Shown here one piece after another: positions 60,174 through 64,000 of a stretch of 64,000 nucleotides of DNA. The DNA is from Myxococcales bacterium. Lineage in GTDB: Bacteria; Myxococcota_A; Polyangia; Polyangiales; Polyangiaceae. The notes under the pieces are model-generated. The model was not told the origin of the DNA. It made no database searches and saw only the letters and a list, made by a program, of their open reading frames with translations. The stretch is from the NCBI GenBank assembly GCA_016706225.1, contig JADJKB010000024.1:1-64000 (forward strand). Reading direction: 5' to 3'. Numbering within the stretch: the first letter of the stretch is position 1; every line of letters begins with the position of its first letter. A program made the translations under genes and the position numbers.

Positions 60174-62483
60174 ATGGCGCGGGTCGCGGTGGTTTTTCCC
60201 CCTCTCCGGGTCTCGCGCGACTTCGTCGATTACCCGTACTTCGCCGACCTTGGCGCGCTCTCCGCCACGGCTGTGCTCGAGGCCGCCGGCCACGAGGTTT
60301 CGCTGTTCGATGCCCTCGGACGGGCGGATTCGACAGCCGGACCGGCTGACGGTAGCTGGTTCCAGCTGGGGGCGCCGCTCGGCGCGCGCGACATCCCCGA
60401 CACGGACGTCGTGGTGGTGCAGTACACGCCGTTCCACCGTCCACCCGTGCGGGAGCCCGTGCTCGCCGAGCTACTCGCGGCGCTCCGCGCCTCGCGCCCA
60501 GCAACAGCGGTCGTGTTGGCGGATCTTTACCAGAGTGGGCAGCACTTCGTGGACGTCGGGGGCGCCGCAATTCTCGCAGCCTATCCCGAGGTCGACGTAT
60601 TCCTGCGCTTCGAGGCCGAGGCGTCGCTCCCGGGTTTGATCGAGCGCCTCGCCGCCGGGCGGCCGAGCACGCGCCAGGTCGTAGACGGCGTCGAGCCGCC
60701 GGATCTCGACCTGCTCCCGTTGCCCGCGTGGCACGCCATCGACGTGCCGGCCTACTTCCGCTTCCACACGCTGCTGATGGCGGAGCTCGGGCGTCCCGGG
60801 TGGGCGTTTCCCATCGATGGCCAGTCCTTGCCGCTGGTCAGCTCGCGCGGCTGTCCGTATCGCTGCAGCCATTGCTCTTCGAATCCGGGACTGTCGCCGG
60901 GCCAACCCAAACGGCAGCGCCGCCTCTCGCCAGCGCGCCTGGCCCAGCACCTCGATCAGCTGGTTCAGCTCGGAGCACGACGCATTCACCTGCTCGACGA
61001 GCTCAGCAACGCGAACGAACGGCACTTCGATGCGCTACTCGCGTTGGTGGCCGAGCGAGAGCTCCGCCTCGAGATCCCCAACGGCCTGCGGGCAGACCAC
61101 CTGACGCCAAAACAGCTCGGGCTATTGGCCGAGCGAATCACGACGCTCAGTGTCAGCGCCGAGAGCGGCGTGCAGCGCGTTGTGACCGAGGTGGTCGACA
61201 AGGACCTCGATCTTGCTCACATCAGCCGCGTTGCGCGCGAAGCGCAGGCGGCCAACGTGCCCCTGCTGGTGCACTTCATGATCGGTCTCCCCGGCGAGAC
61301 ACGAGAGGAAATGAACCGGACGCTCGACTACGCCCTCGAGCTGCACGAGAACTTCGGGGTCTGGCCCAGCGTGCAATTCGCAACGCCGCTGCCCGGGACT
61401 CGCCTTGCCCGGTCCGTCGGGGCGCTGCCGCTGGTCTCGGATTTCGGGCCGCATTTTCAGAAGCTCGCCAGCGCCACCAACCAGTACGCCTCGCCGGCGG
61501 AGTTGCAGCAATTCAAGGAGACGTTCGAGCTGCGGCTCTCGGCCATGCAGGGGCCGAAGAAGATCATCATGAACGTCACCTACAAGTGCAACAACCACTG
61601 CACCTTCTGCGCAGTCGGCACGCGTACCCAGGTCGACGGCAACTTCGACCGACAGCGGGAGTTGCTCGACAAGTATCGGCGTCTCGGTGTCTCGCTGCTC
61701 GATCTAGACGGGGGTGAGCCCACGCTCTACGACAAGCTGTTCCCTCTCATCCGTTACGCTCGCCGCATTGGCTACGAGAAGATCAACGTGACCACCAACG
61801 GGCGCATGGCGTTCTATCCCGAGTACGCCAGGAAGCTCGCCACGAGCGGCGTCAGCAGCATCTTGTTCAGCATTCACGGTCCGAGCCGACACGTTCACGC
61901 AGCGAACGTTGGCGTGCCGGAGGCCTTCGAGCAAATGTTGGAGGGGATCCGCAACGTGCGTGCCGCAGCCCCGCCGGGACTGGAGCTGGGTGCAAATGTG
62001 ACCCTGACGCTGTCGAACCACCGCCACCTCGGCGAGATCGCCGCACTCATCCACGAGCTGGGCCTCGCGTGGCTGAACATCCAGTTCTTGACGCCATTCG
62101 GCCGGGCCACCGAGACCGTCGCACCGGACACCGCCGTCGCGGCCGGCATCGTGATGCGGGTCATCGACGAGTGGAAGGACCGCCTGAAGCTGCAGGTCAT
62201 CAACCTGCCGTGGTGTTTCATGCCGGGGTACGAGGCGTACCTGGTCGGTGATCTGCTCAAGCTCGAACGCCACATGCTGTTCGTGAACAACGAGGAGGTG
62301 AATCTGTTCGAGTACCTCCGCCAGCAACGTTCTTACGGGCCCCCATGTGGGACCTGCACCCGAAAGGTGTTCTGTGGCGGGTTCTACCGGCTGACGGACG
62401 TGCCCGAGCCGGAGTGGTTGATCCGACCCGAAGACCTGGTGCGAGGGGTCGAAGCGACCGGTCTGACGGGTCCTGCTCGCTGA
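60174..62483 (+). CDS. Double radical SAM fusion: B12-binding/radical SAM half, then SPASM-like half
   Basis: A 769-residue protein. Half one: a cobalamin-type Rossmann domain (about 1-165, VVFPPLRVSRDFVDYPYFA at the start) and a radical SAM barrel with C227-P-Y-R-C231-S-H-C234 and FMIGLPGETREEMNRTL, as in B12-radical SAM methylase-like enzymes. Half two (about 460-769): C472-N-N-H-C476-T-F-C479, GGEP at 513-516, TNGR, and the auxiliary tail C725-x2-C728-x5-C734-G-G-F. All motifs are canonical in both halves. The domain order is the reverse of the fusion at 40762-43032. A small basic ORF follows 179 bases downstream. Confidence 0.9.
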   Translation: MARVAVVFPPLRVSRDFVDYPYFADLGALSATAVLEAAGHEVSLFDALGRADSTAGPADGSWFQLGAPLGARDIPDTDVVVVQYTPFHRPPVREPVLAELLAALRASRPATAVVLADLYQSGQHFVDVGGAAILAAYPEVDVFLRFEAEASLPGLIERLAAGRPSTRQVVDGVEPPDLDLLPLPAWHAIDVPAYFRFHTLLMAELGRPGWAFPIDGQSLPLVSSRGCPYRCSHCSSNPGLSPGQPKRQRRLSPARLAQHLDQLVQLGARRIHLLDELSNANERHFDALLALVAERELRLEIPNGLRADHLTPKQLGLLAERITTLSVSAESGVQRVVTEVVDKDLDLAHISRVAREAQAANVPLLVHFMIGLPGETREEMNRTLDYALELHENFGVWPSVQFATPLPGTRLARSVGALPLVSDFGPHFQKLASATNQYASPAELQQFKETFELRLSAMQGPKKIIMNVTYKCNNHCTFCAVGTRTQVDGNFDRQRELLDKYRRLGVSLLDLDGGEPTLYDKLFPLIRYARRIGYEKINVTTNGRMAFYPEYARKLATSGVSSILFSIHGPSRHVHAANVGVPEAFEQMLEGIRNVRAAAPPGLELGANVTLTLSNHRHLGEIAALIHELGLAWLNIQFLTPFGRATETVAPDTAVAAGIVMRVIDEWKDRLKLQVINLPWCFMPGYEAYLVGDLLKLERHMLFVNNEEVNLFEYLRQQRSYGPPCGTCTRKVFCGGFYRLTDVPEPEWLIRPEDLVRGVEATGLTGPAR

Positions 62484-62643
62484 CCCTGGAGTCCGGAGAC
62501 CACAATGACTGTGGTGCGGTTGCCACGACGCGCACACTGGTTACCGTCACGAGATTGTCGGTGCAGATCGAGCCCCGCGGATCTTGCGGAATTCCAGACA
62601 TCGTGCGGAATCGACTCGCCGGCACGCGCGTTGCAGAACAATT

Positions 62644-62653
62644 GGAGGGAGGA
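62644..62653 (+). promoter_or_regulatory. Near-perfect Shine-Dalgarno site of the small basic ORF
   Basis: GGAGGGAGGA, containing GGAGGA at 62648-62653, lies 8 bases before the GTG at 62662. This is one of the strongest ribosome binding sites in the window and decides the start of an otherwise unremarkable short frame. Confidence 0.55.
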
Positions 62654-62661
62654 AAGCCGCC

Positions 62662-62850
62662 GTGAGTCGACCGAAGCGTCAGAGCTCCATTTCTGGGGCA
62701 GCGTGGGAGCCCGTTCAACCCGGTCCCAGTCGCGTCGAACCGCGTCGCGGCCACGTTCATTTGCGCGATCTCGGCCGGCGGGCGCCGGCCAGGCGCGGTG
62801 GGCCCGACGGTCTCATCGAGCTCATCGAGCGCAAGATGCGACAGCGCTGA
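62662..62850 (+). CDS. Small basic protein, candidate peptide of the adjacent radical SAM gene
   Basis: A 62-residue frame from GTG 62662. It is rich in Arg and Pro, with MSRPKRQSSISGAAWEPVQP at the start and a helical-looking GLIELIERKMRQR at the end. There is no signal peptide, no Cys, and no family is recognised. The strong Shine-Dalgarno site argues for translation. Position after the double radical SAM gene (178 bases between) raises the possibility that it is a substrate or accessory peptide, but nothing in the sequence shows this. It could also be an unrelated small protein. Confidence 0.5.
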   Translation: MSRPKRQSSISGAAWEPVQPGPSRVEPRRGHVHLRDLGRRAPARRGGPDGLIELIERKMRQR

Positions 62851-62873
62851 GAAGCCGTCGCGCTTCCCTCGGC

Positions 62874-64000
62874 TCAGAACATCCCGATCATTCGCAGCTC
62901 CGCGGACTCATTCGAAACGAACGGAATGATCGCGGTCTGAACGGGCTCGGCCGCGGGATGGGGCTCGGCCGCGCTGAGCCGGAGTTTCCGATAGTAGAGC
63001 AGGGACGGCATCAGGTAGCCGGAAGCGTAGCCCATCAAGTGCCCGACCAAGACGTCGCTCGCCCAGTGGCTGTCCGAAGAGATCCGCAGCATGCCCGTAG
63101 CGGTCGTCAACCCGATGGCCAGCACGCAGGCACCGCCGTCGAGAAGAGGGCTGCCGTACAGGGCCAACTGCGTGTGATGCGCGCACGTCAAACCCGCGCC
63201 AGTGGCGGTGAACGCGGCGTGTCCGCTGTAGAACGACTGATATTGCTCCGGTGAGTCGCAACTGACCGAGTAGTAGCGGTTGTCGCGGCACTCGCGCACG
63301 TAGGGTCGCTCTCGCGCCACGAAGCGCTTCGACACTGCGTTCAGGCTCAACGTCAGCGAGTACGCCTGTGCGTTGATGACCGCCATCTGCCACGCCACGT
63401 CCGGGCTTTGGTGCCCGACCCAGGTCACGAGCACGTTGTCGACCAAGACTGGCGCCACCAGCGAGCCAACGATGAGTGCGTCGCTCACGGTCGCGGCGTT
63501 CGCGCGGCCAGATCTCGAGCCGAAGCGCAGCTGGTCCCGAGCGACCTTGTCGTACAGGATAGGACTCGACCAATGCGGCTCGCCCTCGGGTTTCACGAGA
63601 TAGTGGGCCACGGTGACTGACGTCGCGACGCCGATGGTGATCGCTTCGGCATACCCCACTCGCCGCCACTGGTCATGCCAGTGCAGTCCGATGGCTGAGC
63701 GTGAGCTCGGTACAGTGGGGCCGCAGTACTTGCAGGCCAGGCCCTCCGGGTTCGCTTCGGACCGAGCCGGGCGGGGGTTCCTCGCCGTGGCTTTGCTGGG
63801 GATCGGCGGAGCATGCTCGACCGCGTTCGTTGGGCCTGCCGTTGCCTCCGCCTGCGCCGGCTCGGTGGGGGCGCTTGCCGCGGGTTCTCCGGCTGCGGTC
63901 GGAGGCGCGACAGGCGCAGTGGTGGGCGTCGGGGCCACCGCCTGGGCTCGCGCCTCGCCCGCTCCGCAGACGATGACAGCGAAGCCCGCGAGCAGGGCGA
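62874..64000 (-). CDS. PAP2-family phosphatase-like membrane protein (5' end beyond the window)
   Basis: The open frame continues past the right edge: upstream of position 63941 it reads ALLAGFAVIVCGAGEARAQA, a signal peptide ending in an AxA site. The mature protein has a Pro/Ala-rich linker, then a domain with the PAP2 motifs in order: K-x6-R-P in KRFVARERPYV, the YSGH motif (usually PSGH) in SFYSGHAAF, and S-R-type LRISSDSHWASDVLVG with its His and Asp. The motifs are mostly kept but the first Ser and Arg differ, so lipid phosphatase activity is likely but not certain. It would act on a lipid phosphate at the membrane. Confidence 0.82.
   Translation of the reverse strand, partial: ALLAGFAVIVCGAGEARAQAVAPTPTTAPVAPPTAAGEPAASAPTEPAQAEATAGPTNAVEHAPPIPSKATARNPRPARSEANPEGLACKYCGPTVPSSRSAIGLHWHDQWRRVGYAEAITIGVATSVTVAHYLVKPEGEPHWSSPILYDKVARDQLRFGSRSGRANAATVSDALIVGSLVAPVLVDNVLVTWVGHQSPDVAWQMAVINAQAYSLTLSLNAVSKRFVARERPYVRECRDNRYYSVSCDSPEQYQSFYSGHAAFTATGAGLTCAHHTQLALYGSPLLDGGACVLAIGLTTATGMLRISSDSHWASDVLVGHLMGYASGYLMPSLLYYRKLRLSAAEPHPAAEPVQTAIIPFVSNESAELRMIGMF

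Noticed and set aside
1..64000. tRNA, rRNA or CRISPR loci
   Set aside because: No T-loop plus acceptor pattern or direct-repeat array with spacers was recognised on reading both strands; a covariance search was not possible.

Overview
This is a 64 kb, very GC-rich bacterial chromosome segment. It most resembles a Myxococcota of the Polyangiales/Sorangium type. The reasons are the many lipoproteins whose lipobox cysteine is followed by long Gly/Ser/Ala linkers, a MopE-type lipoprotein, a Pkn-type Ser/Thr kinase, a GldA/F/G-like ABC operon with a DUF4340 partner, and frequent GTG starts with 4-base ATGA/GTGA overlaps. The taxon is inferred from gene style only; there is no rRNA or tRNA in the window. 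Phe-tRNA synthetase beta, PrmC, prepilin peptidase and a phosphomannomutase-family enzyme mark it as chromosomal.

Layout. 1-2450 is a mobile-element graveyard: a shattered tyrosine recombinase and a shattered IS91-type transposase on the minus strand. 3038-4167 holds a FliO-like/SctR type III export pair with no other secretion genes. 4284-9302 is a promoter plus a four-gene ABC/GldG/DUF4340 operon. 9464-20629 carries envelope and lipoprotein genes (von Willebrand A, SGNH esterase, serine hydrolase, beta-barrel proteins, SnoaL-like) around pheT. 20670-32984 mixes three radical SAM genes with a DUF483 protein, an LtrA-KirBac fusion, an ABC1 kinase, DUF423, hemerythrin and an amidohydrolase. 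33064-40748 has a YkgJ protein, a coiled-coil protein, a PEGA protein, a kinase, a beta-helix lipoprotein and a Nudix enzyme. 40762-48532 is the most interesting block. 48588-58411 holds a ClpB-like protein with a degenerate first ATPase, glutaredoxin, prepilin peptidase, two polytopic membrane proteins, PMM/PGM and PrmC. 58533-64000 has an M23 lipoprotein, an outer-membrane protein, a second double radical SAM protein, a small basic ORF and a PAP2 protein cut by the window edge.

The main candidate for an undescribed system is 40762-48532. On the minus strand a Tat-signal protein of unknown function is followed by two HxsD-like genes, a methyltransferase carrying a C-x2-C-x5-C motif, a radical SAM enzyme with two auxiliary Cys motifs, and a flavin-dependent halogenase-like protein. 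A radical SAM/B12/radical SAM fusion converges on it. HxsD is known from a His-Xaa-Ser peptide-modification system, but no His-Xaa-Ser repeat peptide is present here, so the substrate would differ. Five radical SAM proteins and the methyltransferase share a C-x2-C-x5-C-x-G signature. Four of the radical SAM centres share a CNN-x-C-x2-C cluster site. This suggests a dispersed paralogous modification network; its substrate is unknown.
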